Numbered from the stretch's first letter, positions 34,960 to 44,205 are shown. The stretch is DNA of 54,998 bases from Oligoflexia bacterium (GCA_015231955.1 JADGAN010000020.1:36603-91600); one strand, 5' to 3'. Numbers and translations are program-made. Notes: a model not told the origin generated them from the letters alone.

Positions 34960-36702
34960 ATGTTAAAAATCCAACACAAGATTGCTCTGTTTATACTTCT
35001 ACCCTTGCTGATCTTAGTTCTGTTTGGGATCTACTCCATTTATATAAAAATAAGTGATTTGAGAACAGCAGATTTTATGTCTCAAAATGTTTTAATTCTA
35101 ACCGAATCTGCTTCACTAGTGACTTCGATGCAAAAGGAGCGAGGCCTCTCGTCTATTTATCTTAATAACAGTGATCACTCAATTCAAGAGGTGGAAAAGC
35201 AAAGAGTGGAAAGTGATAAGCTGCTTGCAGTATTAAAAGAGGGATTTTCCAGTATAAAAGATAAGAGGGCGCTGCATTTGACAGAGGTAGGTGAAGTAGA
35301 AAAAGAGTTAAAAACGATTCGAGTGGCGATTAATGAGCGCAAGATCGCACCCCTTGAGTCGCTTAAAAAATATACCGAGATGATTAAAATTTTGATGAAG
35401 TTTGCTAACGATCTCCTGCGGGAAAAGACCAGTTTTGGACTGGGAAAGCAGATGACTAACATTTTAATCTTAACTGAGGCCCAAGAAAATTTAGCGCTTC
35501 TTCGCGGAACACTCTCTGGAATTTTGGCCAAAGATGCAGCGATGGAAAAAGCGCAAGTCCAAAAATTGATTACACTCCATACAGGAATTTTAAATAATGC
35601 CTACTCACCAGCATTAATTCTATCTGAAGCTGGTATGACACAGTTGCGTGCAATTTTTGAAATGCCCGAGTGGAAAACTACCCAAGAAATTTTTGAACTA
35701 GCACTATCAAAGAGTGCTGAGGGAGCATATGCGACGAACCCTCAAGAATTTTTTGCCAAGGCCACTAGCGTGATTGGAGCGATGATTCAACTCAGTGAGA
35801 GTGAGAAAGAGGCCATCTTAGTACAAATTGAGACAATAAAGAAAGATGCTGTAAGCAGCACCTGGATTGTAAGTATACTTTTAAGTGGACTTTTTCTTGC
35901 ATTAGGAGTGCTTATTGTATTTTTCTTAAAGGATTTAAACAAGCTTTCAAAAATTTTATTGGATGCTAATGAAACGGTGTTAGCGATGGCCAATGAGTTG
36001 TCACTTAAAAATCAAGATTTGTTCCAAAGAACACAGGAGCAATCATCATCGCTACAATCAACGGCCTCTGCCATTGAGGAGATTACCTCTACCATCAAAC
36101 AGTCCCTTGATGGCTCAGTGACCTCTGGAAAATTATCAAAAGAGGCCGTCGATTTAGCAGAGATAGGAAAAAAAGAGTCTGCAGAGAGTTTGGACGCGAT
36201 GGCAGAGATCTCAAGTAGCAGTAATAAGATCTCGGAGATTGTGGCCTTAGTAGAAGAGATTGCTTTTCAAACTAATATTTTAGCGATTAACGCTGCCATT
36301 GAGGCCGCCAAGGCCAGTGAGCATGGCAAAGGATTTGCTGTTGTTGCTATCGAGGTGCGTGATCTCGCACAGCGATCTTCGCTAGCAGCAAAAGAGATTA
36401 ATACACTAGTTCATTCTACCCAAGAGAAAGTTTCCCATGGTGAGAACTTGGTTAAATCGAATAACGAGCGTTTAAGTGAGATTGTTCAGAAGATCAATCA
36501 GGTGGCAGAAAATGTGGATACCATCGTTCATGCAGGAAAGGAACAGTGTCTTGCTATTGAGGATATTAACAAGGCGGTTTCTGATATTGAACAAGTTACG
36601 CAGCAAAATACCTCTATGGTAAGTGACTTGGCCTCCTCGGGAAAACAAATGACAGAAAAAGCAGACAATGCTAATAATACCATTAAACGTCACTTTGGAT
36701 GA
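34960..36702 (+). CDS. Methyl-accepting chemotaxis protein with NIT-like sensor
   Basis: A 580-residue receptor. TM1 is at about residues 8-27; a helical periplasmic domain begins SLVTSMQKERGLSSIYLNNS, typical of the NIT (nitrate/nitrite-sensing) fold; TM2 is at about residues 300-322. The cytoplasmic coiled coil carries the conserved tip VEEIAFQTNILAINAAIEAA. A HAMP domain is not obvious. It would pass ligand binding to CheA/CheW. The real ligand is unknown. The stop overlaps a possible start of the next gene. Confidence 0.93.
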   Translation: MLKIQHKIALFILLPLLILVLFGIYSIYIKISDLRTADFMSQNVLILTESASLVTSMQKERGLSSIYLNNSDHSIQEVEKQRVESDKLLAVLKEGFSSIKDKRALHLTEVGEVEKELKTIRVAINERKIAPLESLKKYTEMIKILMKFANDLLREKTSFGLGKQMTNILILTEAQENLALLRGTLSGILAKDAAMEKAQVQKLITLHTGILNNAYSPALILSEAGMTQLRAIFEMPEWKTTQEIFELALSKSAEGAYATNPQEFFAKATSVIGAMIQLSESEKEAILVQIETIKKDAVSSTWIVSILLSGLFLALGVLIVFFLKDLNKLSKILLDANETVLAMANELSLKNQDLFQRTQEQSSSLQSTASAIEEITSTIKQSLDGSVTSGKLSKEAVDLAEIGKKESAESLDAMAEISSSSNKISEIVALVEEIAFQTNILAINAAIEAAKASEHGKGFAVVAIEVRDLAQRSSLAAKEINTLVHSTQEKVSHGENLVKSNNERLSEIVQKINQVAENVDTIVHAGKEQCLAIEDINKAVSDIEQVTQQNTSMVSDLASSGKQMTEKADNANNTIKRHFG

Positions 36703-36722
36703 TGTTTTCAAAAGAGGATGGT

Positions 36723-37493
36723 ATGAATTTAGTAGAGGCATTAAGGATCTCTTTGGATCTAATGAGACGTGATCGTGTCATTCAACTATTAAGCCTGCTT
36801 CCAGTGGCCATTGGTGTGGGCATCTATTTTTTTCTTGGGAAATTTATTTTTACCGACTTAAGAGAAAGTATTAACAGTTATCTTCTCACTCATGTGCAAA
36901 ATGGGATCCTATTTGATATTTTGAATTTTTTTCTGATCGGAGTCTTCTCCATTATCTTAATTTTTTTAATCAATTGGACTTTTATCATGCTCTTGGGATT
37001 TCTCTCTGCTCCTTTAAATATAGTGGTGAGTGCTCGGGTAGAAAAACAACTGCTCAGTAGTCGCCAAAATGAATTGATGAATAAGATGCAACAGCTCCCC
37101 TGGTATTTGCAATTTTACCATACCGTAAAGAGTGAGATCAAAAAGGTGATTCTTATTGTTTTTCTAACCATTTGTTCTTTTGCGCTAAGCTTATTTCCTC
37201 TATTGGTTCCTATCAGTATGTTCTTCACTGGAGTTCTTTTATCGTATAGTTTTCTCGACTATAGCTTTGGTCGTCACGAATACGATTTTAAGCAAATCAA
37301 ATCTGACCTCATGAAAAACTTTTTTTCATGGGGGATGTTGGGAATCTGCTTTATGTCAATGTTTTCTATTCCTTTTCTAAATATTTTAGTCTTCCCCTTT
37401 GCAGTGGTGTTCTACTCTGTCGTGTGGTTACTGCAATCACAACACAAGATAGAAGTTATCGGGAATTATGCTTCAAAAAAATCTATAGCGTAG
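36723..37493 (+). CDS. EI24/CysZ-family membrane protein
   Basis: About 256 residues; ATG 36723 has AGAGGATGG upstream, so the 36699 start is not preferred. It begins NLVEALRISLDLMRRDRVIQ, then has about four to six hydrophobic segments, the layout of the EI24/CysZ family of inner membrane proteins (CysZ imports sulfate). No sulfate assimilation gene is nearby, so the substrate is open. Probably cotranscribed with the chemotaxis receptor. Confidence 0.75.
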   Translation: MNLVEALRISLDLMRRDRVIQLLSLLPVAIGVGIYFFLGKFIFTDLRESINSYLLTHVQNGILFDILNFFLIGVFSIILIFLINWTFIMLLGFLSAPLNIVVSARVEKQLLSSRQNELMNKMQQLPWYLQFYHTVKSEIKKVILIVFLTICSFALSLFPLLVPISMFFTGVLLSYSFLDYSFGRHEYDFKQIKSDLMKNFFSWGMLGICFMSMFSIPFLNILVFPFAVVFYSVVWLLQSQHKIEVIGNYASKKSIA

Positions 37494-37577
37494 TTTGCGG
37501 TGAGAGTTGCTTTCTCTTTTTTCCTCATCTATAAAATGAAATAAAAATATTAAAAAAAGATAAGAAGAGAGGCCATT

Positions 37578-38102
37578 ATGGAATTGCAAGATCACAAGGA
37601 GTATTTCGAAGGCAGCGAAAACGAAGTATGGGAAGATGACGATTCTAGCAAAAAGAGTAATAGTAAAAGTAAAAGCACAAACACTTCGAAAAAGAAGGAA
37701 GGAGCAGCAGTGAGCGGACAAACAACAATTTTTGATTCAGCATCAATGACAGAAAGTGAGAGTAGTAGCGAGAATGTAACTCAAGAGAAGAGTGAAATGA
37801 AAGGTAGCAACAACAAAAGCAAAAATGGTAAAAAAGAGAAAGAGAAGAGCGAACCCAAGAATAAAATCAAATTGGAGCTCGATCTTTCTCAGCATCCTGA
37901 TGTTTACACCACCTTTGAATCACTCTACAATCGTGTAAATAACAAAGGCGTTGGCCGTACCATCAGCAAAGAGGAGATCTTCAGTAAACTACTTGCTGGT
38001 ATCGCGGATGATTTTGTCTGGGAACTTCAGCGTGAATCCCTCTCCCTCGAAGAGGTCAATCAAATCCTACGCTCCCACATGGATCAGGTTCTCGTACAAT
38101 AA
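37578..38102 (+). CDS. Protein with disordered Ser/Lys-rich N-terminus
   Basis: A 174-residue protein with AAGAAGAGAGG upstream of ATG 37578. The first 95 residues are low-complexity and rich in Ser, Lys, Glu and Asn, probably disordered. The last 75 (LDLSQHPDVYTTFESLYNRV; RTISKEEIFSKLLAGI) look folded and helical. No family is recognised; a small DNA- or protein-binding head on a flexible tail is possible. Confidence 0.65.
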   Translation: MELQDHKEYFEGSENEVWEDDDSSKKSNSKSKSTNTSKKKEGAAVSGQTTIFDSASMTESESSSENVTQEKSEMKGSNNKSKNGKKEKEKSEPKNKIKLELDLSQHPDVYTTFESLYNRVNNKGVGRTISKEEIFSKLLAGIADDFVWELQRESLSLEEVNQILRSHMDQVLVQ

Positions 38103-38111
38103 CACCCGCAG

Positions 38112-38594
38112 CTACTTCTCTTTTTTCTCAACGACAGTTGGTGCCGCCTCAATAAACGATGCAATCTTTAGCGTCTCTTTATTGCTGCTAATCTTCACTT
38201 GCCCCCAACTCCCAAGCGTGGTTGCCACGGAGGGTTCTGCAATCACCACCTCTTTAGCATTGGCATCAAGAAGCTTATACTTAATCTGCACCGCCTTTCC
38301 ATGGTTATCGCCCCCATGATTATTGGCCTTTTCAATTTTGCCCACCAACAAAACACCCTCTGCAGGGCGGACTAGCGGCATCCAATCCTCCTCCCCCTCT
38401 GGAATAAAAAACTCATCCTCTCCCTTAATCTGCCTCCCCTTATCTTTAAACGTAAATGACGTCTTTACCATATAGCCTGGCTTTCCTGTTGGCCTTGTTG
38501 AAGGTATAGATGCCAGCAGCGATGAGGAGGTTGCGATGGCCACGAAGGTGGTGATAAGCGTTGCTAGGATAAAAAGGTGAAATGATGGCGCCAT
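38112..38594 (-). CDS. Exported or membrane-anchored hypothetical protein
   Basis: A 160-residue protein with AAGGAG before ATG 38594. One N-terminal hydrophobic segment (FILATLITTFVAIATSSSLLA) is followed by a beta-rich domain with charged loops. The length and layout recall FixH-like proteins, but no motif confirms it. Convergent with 37578-38102, ten bases apart. Confidence 0.65.
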   Translation of the reverse strand: MAPSFHLFILATLITTFVAIATSSSLLASIPSTRPTGKPGYMVKTSFTFKDKGRQIKGEDEFFIPEGEEDWMPLVRPAEGVLLVGKIEKANNHGGDNHGKAVQIKYKLLDANAKEVVIAEPSVATTLGSWGQVKISSNKETLKIASFIEAAPTVVEKKEK

Positions 38595-38856
38595 ATGAGG
38601 AACTCCTTTGCAAACTTGAGTGAGTATTAGGCCTGAATTTTATTCTCTTGATCTCTTTTACTTATTAATCACAATACGACTGCCGTAAAAAGACAAGAGG
38701 TGATTTCAGTGAAATCGAGGGGGGCGCGTTGCGTCTTTGGGTCATTCTTTCTTGCTCCCAAGAAAAAGAGCAGAGAGCAGCTAAATTGAGCATTGACATG
38801 AAAGGGCCTTTTCACTATTCTTAAGAGGCTTTTATTTCAATAATTTTTCTTTACAT

Positions 38857-38933
38857 GCACCGGTAGCTCAGTTGGATAGAGCAGCTGCCTTCTAAGCCGC
38901 AGGTCAGAGGTTCGAATCCTCTCCGGTGTACCA
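38857..38933 (+). tRNA. tRNA-Arg (UCU)
   Basis: Cloverleaf: acceptor GCACCGG paired with CCGGTGT (one G-U), D-arm TAGCTCAGTTGGATAGAGC, anticodon loop CTTCTAA (anticodon TCT), T-loop TTCGAAT, discriminator A and encoded CCA at 38931-38933. One T-C mismatch is visible in the anticodon stem. A recombinase remnant on the other strand ends inside the gene, so it has served as an integration target. Confidence 0.95.
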
Positions 38934-40079
38934 CTTCTCTTTACCCCCTAAATTAGCAAGCAAATCAAATGGTTTTCGGTAATCATATTCAATACTTCCG
39001 TTCGAAATAGTGAGGTTCGATACAACGATCTCGACCATTTTTCTTTTTACAGCAGAATTTGCTCTAATGTACGTCTGGTAGGCGTTTTTGGCGAGTTCGA
39101 TACAAATCACCCCACGCTCAATATACCCATCTCGGCGGTCGTCCATTGTATCTAATTCACGCTTCACTTGCTCCCGCTCTAGTGTCCACTGGTCATGCTT
39201 TTTACGCCATATCTCTTCGGCGATGCGATTGTTTAGTTTATCTTCATAAGACCTATCGAGGTAGTTTTCTAGCATAGTAAGTCTCGATCGCAGTGCATGC
39301 GACTTCATTTTATGATCTTCTTTTTGCTCATTGTGATGATCCATCAACTCTTCTTGCATCCACTGGCAATCCTCATCAGAGAAATGCAAGTTAGCAAAGA
39401 TAGGGGCCATCATCTCCTCTAACTCTTTTTGAGTATGATTTACTTTCAGTCCTCTAGGCCTAAGGAGTGCGGTGTTTCTTTCTGAGCAATTGTTCCTATG
39501 GTTAGAGCAGTGCCAGTGATAGTGATAGCGGATGGTACCATCTTTACGCTTTCGCCTGGTCTCTTCTCCCGTGATGGCAGCACCACACTTCTTTCCTGTC
39601 GGTTTATCGTTCTCATCTAATATCTCTCCACCGCATCTAAACAACCCAGAATAAGGATTCTTGATAACCCTACCTCTAGTGTTACGCCCTCTCCGCTCGA
39701 AAACACTTTCAACTTTTTTCCAAAGTTCAAAACTGATCAAAGCTGGGTGGTATTCAGGGTTGCCCTTATAAACTGCTCCATCATACTGAAAGTCACCGTA
39801 ATAGAATGGGTTTTTAAGCATGCTTACTAGATAGGAAGTTGCGGGTATCTTTCCTCTTAAACGTGAGGGTTGGTAGGCCTTTAATTCTTCCCTCATTGCC
39901 GGAATTGAGTAGCGACCAGTTGCAAATAGTTCGAATGCCTTTTTAACATAGAGGACGGAGGTATCATCAATTTTGAAGACGCTAAGGCCATTTTCATTTT
40001 TATGATTTAAATATCCAAGAGGGGCCTTGCCTGGAAAGAGACCTATCTCAATTCTCTTGATTGTGCCATCCCATGCTTG
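38904..40079 (-). pseudogene. Truncated serine recombinase ending inside tRNA-Arg
   Basis: The open frame runs for 391 codons without a proper start, from after an in-frame stop at 40080-40082. It begins in the linker and recombinase domain (RIEIGLFPGKAPLGYL; LKNPFYYGDFQYDG) and has the Cys-rich zinc ribbon (FRCGG...KKCG...WHCSNHRNNC) and coiled coil of large serine recombinases. The N-terminal catalytic domain with the active-site Ser is missing, so it is inactive. Its last residues (GEDSNL) are encoded by the complement of the tRNA T-arm. Confidence 0.88.
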
Positions 40080-40529
40080 TTAAATTCCAATAACAATTAT
40101 TCGACAAACACTATTATATTATCTTCCTACGTTTATAAATAAAAATTTATTTGCAAAATACAGAGATATCGTGATTAGATTCATTCTAAAAATTGTCATC
40201 AATTCTTTTGTGGGTAATTGTAAGTAGACGCAAAACTGTGCCAGTTTAAGTTTTTTTGAAACCGTATACTGTCCCCGCTAGCTTCACACTGGAACTGCTA
40301 ACAAATACTGCTACCAGCCACCCTGCTACCTGCTTGCTGGATTTGTAAAACTGTTTTACTGGAATCCAGTTTAAACTTACGAATTATTTACTCATGTGTA
40401 ATAACTGCCAATCTTTAGTGCAAAGAAATTTTAGACCCGAGTGATAATAAAAAGTAATTTAGATTTTAAAAAGATAATAGTGTCCTCAGCTCAGCAGTTT
40501 AGACTGATCAGAACTTGAATGGTTGAATT
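40080..40529. other. Intergenic region with small palindromes
   Basis: No gene is supported. Short perfect palindromic units occur: AAACTGTGCCAGTTT near 40233 and ACTGGAATCCAGT near 40358. The tract 40300-40345 repeats the word TGCTA. These may be remnants of recombination sites left with the broken recombinase. Confidence 0.5.
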
Positions 40530-41105
40530 TTACATTCTAGTTCTTACTATCTTTCCAAACATCTTGGCTTCTTTACCTACTACCACCTCACAGTCGGAAC
40601 CCTCTATAACAATATCTCCTTTAACTTCAGACTTGCCGATAATCTCAAGTTTTTGCTTTCTGTTCTCATTATCTTTACGGAAGGTGATGGTGCTAAAAGT
40701 TGAGTCTTTTAAGGTTGCTTCTTTAGCGGTTATATCGAGATGACCGCTAAATTGACATTTTTTACATTCGGTTGGGCCTATGATTCTAACTTCTTTCTTC
40801 GCCGTGATGTTATCCGCCTTAACTGGCCCGATGAGATTCGCATTAGTGATAGAAGTATCACTTAGGTTGCTTGGCCCTATGATCTTTAGAGAACCTTCGA
40901 TACTTGTCCCATTTTCTAGGGTTGCCGGCCCTGTTATCTGCAGGTCTTGCTTCACGATGACTTTGCTTAATTTAGCAATGCCAGTTATTTTAAGTGAATC
41001 GTAATTTGCATCAGAGAGAGATACATTGCCTATCATTGATTGCATTGCCAAAGCTCCTTGTGAGTAGATCATAAGAGGTAAGACTATTGATAATATTTTT
41101 TTCAC
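40530..41105 (-). CDS. Exported beta-helix-like repeat protein
   Basis: A 191-residue protein; GTG 41105 follows CGAGGAGAAAAA. A signal peptide (ILSIVLPLMIYSQGALA) is followed by repeats of about 20 residues with the pattern L-x-I-x-GP (QDLQITGPATLENGTSIEG; SLKIIGPSNLSDTSITNANL), as in bactofilin-like or other beta-helix proteins. Two Cys (ECKKC) lie near the middle. It is the last gene of the maturase transcript, 48 bases after it, and may act on or bind the exported peptide. Confidence 0.78.
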   Translation of the reverse strand: MKKILSIVLPLMIYSQGALAMQSMIGNVSLSDANYDSLKITGIAKLSKVIVKQDLQITGPATLENGTSIEGSLKIIGPSNLSDTSITNANLIGPVKADNITAKKEVRIIGPTECKKCQFSGHLDITAKEATLKDSTFSTITFRKDNENRKQKLEIIGKSEVKGDIVIEGSDCEVVVGKEAKMFGKIVRTRM

Positions 41106-41153
41106 TTTTTCTCCTCGGTATAGAGTTAATAATATTGGGATGCGGTTGCTATG

Positions 41154-42527
41154 CTATCTTGAGGCAACCTCTGCTAGTATACTCTTCGTAACTTCATAGC
41201 AACGAGCAGTTTGACCTAAAACATCTTTGCTCATAAAGTACGCTTCTCCTCTACACCCACCAGCACACCGCTTGGAATAATCACAGTTACCACAACCCTT
41301 CAACTTGGTAACTGCTTTCTCGCATAGTGAACGTAACTCTTTTCTTGCTGTCGATGTGGCCCATAGCTCTGCTATGGAATGAGTGGTGACATCGCCCATC
41401 CAGAATGGTTCGTAAGCAAGCGAGGTACAAGGATAAAAATTTCCTGAGGAGTCAATGTAAGCGAATCGTGAACCGGCCTGGCACTCCATCACTTTATATT
41501 CCCTTTCTGGCCTGGTTTCAAAGCAGTAGGAGAATAACTCCCCATCGCTGAAATTAAGGTGAGGGTAGAGGGAGCGAAGTTTGGGTATTGTACGAAGATG
41601 AAACTCATTTTCTTCTTGGAGCGATGGTTTACTGTTCAAATAGATATCAGGATTACCGAATGGAACTAGCTCTTGGAAGGTTATCCCCGCGGTTCCCATG
41701 CTATCACTAAACTGCGCCAGCTCTTCGACATGATGAATGTTGTGTTTTGTGAGCACGGTTGTGAGATTAATCTTAACCCCAGCACAAACTAAATTACGAA
41801 TTCCCTCTGAGGTCCGGGCCAACACCCCTTTTCCTCTAGTAAGGGCGTTTATATCTTCGTTACAAGAGTCAACACTAACCCCCATGCGGATGTCTCTAGA
41901 TGCGATTTGCTTTGCGATTTGAGGGGTAATCAATGTACCGTTTGAGACCATCGTTACCTCGATGTTATTCGCGATGAAATAATCAATGATCTCGAAGAGG
42001 TTACGTCGAAGGAGTGCTTCCCCTCCAGAAATACGCACGAAGAGAACTTTGGCATCGACGATGTTCTTTGCGATCTTAAAGACCATGTCATCACTAACAG
42101 AAGAAACTTGACGATAATTTCCTGAACATTCTGGAAAGCAATAGAGACACTTAAGATTACATGCTCCCGTAATCGCCCAGATAACATTAATCGGAGCGGT
42201 GTTGCTTGTAAGAGATAGGCGTCCACTAGGATTAAAGATCAAGTTCTTGGTCACGTCAGAAATATTTATTTGCTCTATGGGTGGTAAAGAAAAATCGATA
42301 AAGCGAAACCTTTTCAGGATGCTCAGATGCCTTGCATGCTTGGTGAACATCGACTGGTCAATGACTCCGTTAGCACTTCTTGCCGCCTCTAAGAGTGCGA
42401 ACATGGGTTTAGATATTTTTAGAGTGGTAGTGTTTTGGCGATTGAATAATAGATAGTGCTCACTCTCTTCCTTCGCTAAGTAAGGGTTGAAGGTTAGTTG
42501 TACTCTCTGATTTTTTATATTGTTCAT
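41154..42527 (-). CDS. Radical SAM/SPASM peptide maturase
   Basis: A 457-residue protein. Residues 123-130 are CNLKCLYC, the CxxxCxxC cluster site that binds 4Fe-4S and SAM. The C-terminal region has the SPASM cysteine set (KGCGNCDYSKRCAGGCRGEA, then a final Cys) for auxiliary clusters. The first 80 residues may form a PqqD-like peptide-recognition domain. Such enzymes modify ribosomal peptides (PqqE, AlbA, MftC types). It is coupled to the MFS gene (68-bp overlap), and AAGGAAC precedes ATG 42527. Its likely substrate is the Gly-rich peptide encoded at 43923-44048. Confidence 0.9.
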   Translation of the reverse strand: MNNIKNQRVQLTFNPYLAKEESEHYLLFNRQNTTTLKISKPMFALLEAARSANGVIDQSMFTKHARHLSILKRFRFIDFSLPPIEQINISDVTKNLIFNPSGRLSLTSNTAPINVIWAITGACNLKCLYCFPECSGNYRQVSSVSDDMVFKIAKNIVDAKVLFVRISGGEALLRRNLFEIIDYFIANNIEVTMVSNGTLITPQIAKQIASRDIRMGVSVDSCNEDINALTRGKGVLARTSEGIRNLVCAGVKINLTTVLTKHNIHHVEELAQFSDSMGTAGITFQELVPFGNPDIYLNSKPSLQEENEFHLRTIPKLRSLYPHLNFSDGELFSYCFETRPEREYKVMECQAGSRFAYIDSSGNFYPCTSLAYEPFWMGDVTTHSIAELWATSTARKELRSLCEKAVTKLKGCGNCDYSKRCAGGCRGEAYFMSKDVLGQTARCYEVTKSILAEVASR

Positions 42528-43824
42528 TTGTCTGTTCCTTATCGAGTAATTCCAATTCTAGCTTCGTAATATTTATTAAATCATTCTCTGGTGTCTTGAA
42601 AAAAGTTCTGAGCACTGGGGAGATATAGAGCACGGGAGCAACGATCATTACCAATACTCCTGAAAACCACAAAAACACCTCTGGGGAAATTTTGTTTCCA
42701 ATTAATCCAACAATGAATAATCCTAGTGGGTGGGCCAGACCACAGAGTGAAACTGTGATGGTCATCACTCTGGTTCTAACATGATCGGGATACGCCAAAG
42801 GTAACCTAGCGTCGACAAGAATTCCCCCGATTGTACGACTGACACCGACGAGGAAGTAGGCCGCAAAGGGAAGATAGAATGCGGGTGCGGTTAAACCGAT
42901 AATCCCTAACCCCATTAAGGTCAGAGCTATAACGACCAGAAATTCTTGTTTGATTTTTTTTTGGATAAAGCCTAGTGATAATGAAGCAAGGATAACTCCT
43001 ATACTTAATATTGATTCGAGTGATCCCAGATACCACGCTGGTAGTTGACGAACTAACTTGATATAGGATGGTACCGCGACAACCAAAGGAGAAAATGCAA
43101 GTTGAACAAAAAACAAAGTTCCGATTAAGTATCGGAGCAGTTTTGATTTTAGCACCACCTGCATTCCATACTTTAAATCTTGAAGATGAGTTTTAAGTTT
43201 ACCGCCTCTTTTCATCACCTGTTCGATGGCCGGAGAAGTATTGGATGAAATGAGCGAAGTCATCGTAATCGCCCATACGAATGATAAGAAGTCAGCAAAG
43301 AATGCGGCCTTGTATCCACCAAAGGTGATTATAAGTCCCGCGAACGCTCCTCCTACCATAGTAGAAACGCCACTGGAGATCATTGAATAGCGGATGGCCT
43401 TATTGAAGTCATTCTTGGGGACAAGTTTAATGACAATAGAGGCGGCCCCGACGGAGAAGATCACCTTGGCCACTGCTTGACAGGCGAAAAGGAAAGTTAG
43501 AAGTGCGACGTTAAAGTGTTCATAATAGATTACTCCAAATAATATGAGTGATGCGAAGACAGAGATACTCTGGCCAACGAGGAGTAATTTTTTTCGAGAG
43601 TAACGATCTCCGAGCGGCCCTAAGAGTGGGGATAGTATCAGCCTTAATACGGTGTTGATGAAAACGATGTTTGCGACAAGAGAAATATCTTTGGTCTTAT
43701 CGAGTAGATACCAAGAGAGTGCCAGCATCGAAGCACTGTCTCCTAAGAGTGAAACAAATTGACCAAAATGGAAAAGCCAAAAATCTTTGGTCAGCAAATT
43801 ATGACGATTAAGAAATTGAACCAT
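42460..43824 (-). CDS. MFS transporter, likely peptide exporter
   Basis: About 454 residues with around 12 hydrophobic segments. LLGPLGDRYSRKKLLLVGQS near residue 65 is the major facilitator motif A between helices 2 and 3. It resembles drug/macrolide efflux members (QFVSLLGDSASMLALSWYLL at the start). ATG 43824 or GTG 43830 can be the start. Lying between the peptide gene and its maturase, it probably exports the modified product or gives immunity. Confidence 0.9.
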   Translation of the reverse strand: MVQFLNRHNLLTKDFWLFHFGQFVSLLGDSASMLALSWYLLDKTKDISLVANIVFINTVLRLILSPLLGPLGDRYSRKKLLLVGQSISVFASLILFGVIYYEHFNVALLTFLFACQAVAKVIFSVGAASIVIKLVPKNDFNKAIRYSMISSGVSTMVGGAFAGLIITFGGYKAAFFADFLSFVWAITMTSLISSNTSPAIEQVMKRGGKLKTHLQDLKYGMQVVLKSKLLRYLIGTLFFVQLAFSPLVVAVPSYIKLVRQLPAWYLGSLESILSIGVILASLSLGFIQKKIKQEFLVVIALTLMGLGIIGLTAPAFYLPFAAYFLVGVSRTIGGILVDARLPLAYPDHVRTRVMTITVSLCGLAHPLGLFIVGLIGNKISPEVFLWFSGVLVMIVAPVLYISPVLRTFFKTPENDLINITKLELELLDKEQTNEQYKKSESTTNLQPLLSEGRE

Positions 43825-43867
43825 AAGCACATAACTCTCTTTTGTGTAATCGTGGGGTAAAGAGGTA

Positions 43868-43893
43868 AAAAGGGACGAGTCCTTGTCCCTTTT
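43868..43893 (-). terminator. Attenuator-like terminator after the peptide gene
   Basis: AAAAGGGAC (43868-43876) and GTCCCTTTT (43885-43893) form a perfect 9-bp stem with an 8-base loop. On the minus strand it lies 30 bases after the peptide stop and is followed by a short T run. It would leave much peptide mRNA and allow less read-through into the transporter and maturase, a common design for precursor genes. Confidence 0.7.
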
Positions 43894-43922
43894 ATACCCT
43901 CAGGTTTTTTTGCTAGGGGATG

Positions 43923-44048
43923 TTAAGCATTAACTCCACCGCCGCCTACACCACTTGCATGCCCGCCAACTCCAGCGGCAGCATCATACATGGATTGAAA
44001 ACCATCTTCATGGGTTTCTACTACTTCAATGTCAACGAATGTAGACAT
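43923..44048 (-). CDS. RiPP precursor peptide, Gly-rich core
   Basis: A 41-residue peptide from ATG 44048; AAGGAG lies six bases upstream. The acidic leader includes FVDIEVVETHEDGFQS, and the C-terminal part is AAAGVGGHASGVGGGGVNA, with eight Gly, one Ser, one His and no Cys; a GVGG word is repeated. A sigma-54 promoter lies 36-60 bases upstream and a terminator follows. Its neighbours are a radical SAM/SPASM maturase, a YcaO-like enzyme and an MFS exporter, the usual partners of a ribosomally made, modified peptide. The core resembles no family I know. The true cleavage site is not visible; one Ser limits azoline chemistry. Confidence 0.85.
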   Translation of the reverse strand: MSTFVDIEVVETHEDGFQSMYDAAAGVGGHASGVGGGGVNA

Positions 44049-44094
44049 ACTCTACTCCTTGTTTTGTGAAAAGGTTTAACTCTGATTTTACTAA

Positions 44095-44110
44095 AGCAAG
44101 CTCGATGCCA
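44095..44110 (-). promoter_or_regulatory. Sigma-54 (-24/-12) promoter of the precursor gene
   Basis: On the minus strand TGGCAT (complement of 44105-44110), a 5-base spacer and TTGCT (complement of 44095-44099) match the consensus TGGCAC-N5-TTGCW, with the invariant GG and GC ten bases apart. The start would be near 44084, giving a leader of about 36 bases to ATG 44048. The sigma-54 activator encoded divergently at 44272 is the obvious regulator. Confidence 0.85.
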
Positions 44111-44132
44111 CTCTTTGATAGCGTTGGGCCAA

Positions 44133-44205
44133 TATTGAAAGGTATTGAAATCACATGGAGCATGAAAAATTTATAAAAATATAATTGACTTGAATTTTAT
44201 CAATT
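44133..44205. promoter_or_regulatory. Candidate activator-binding repeats upstream of the precursor promoter
   Basis: TATTGAAA is repeated 10 bp apart (44133-44140 and 44143-44150), and AATTGA (44183-44188) with TCAATT (44200-44205) forms an inverted repeat. They lie 25-100 bp upstream of the -24 box, where enhancer sites for NtrC-type proteins usually sit, and could also control the divergent regulator gene. Assignment is tentative. Confidence 0.45.
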
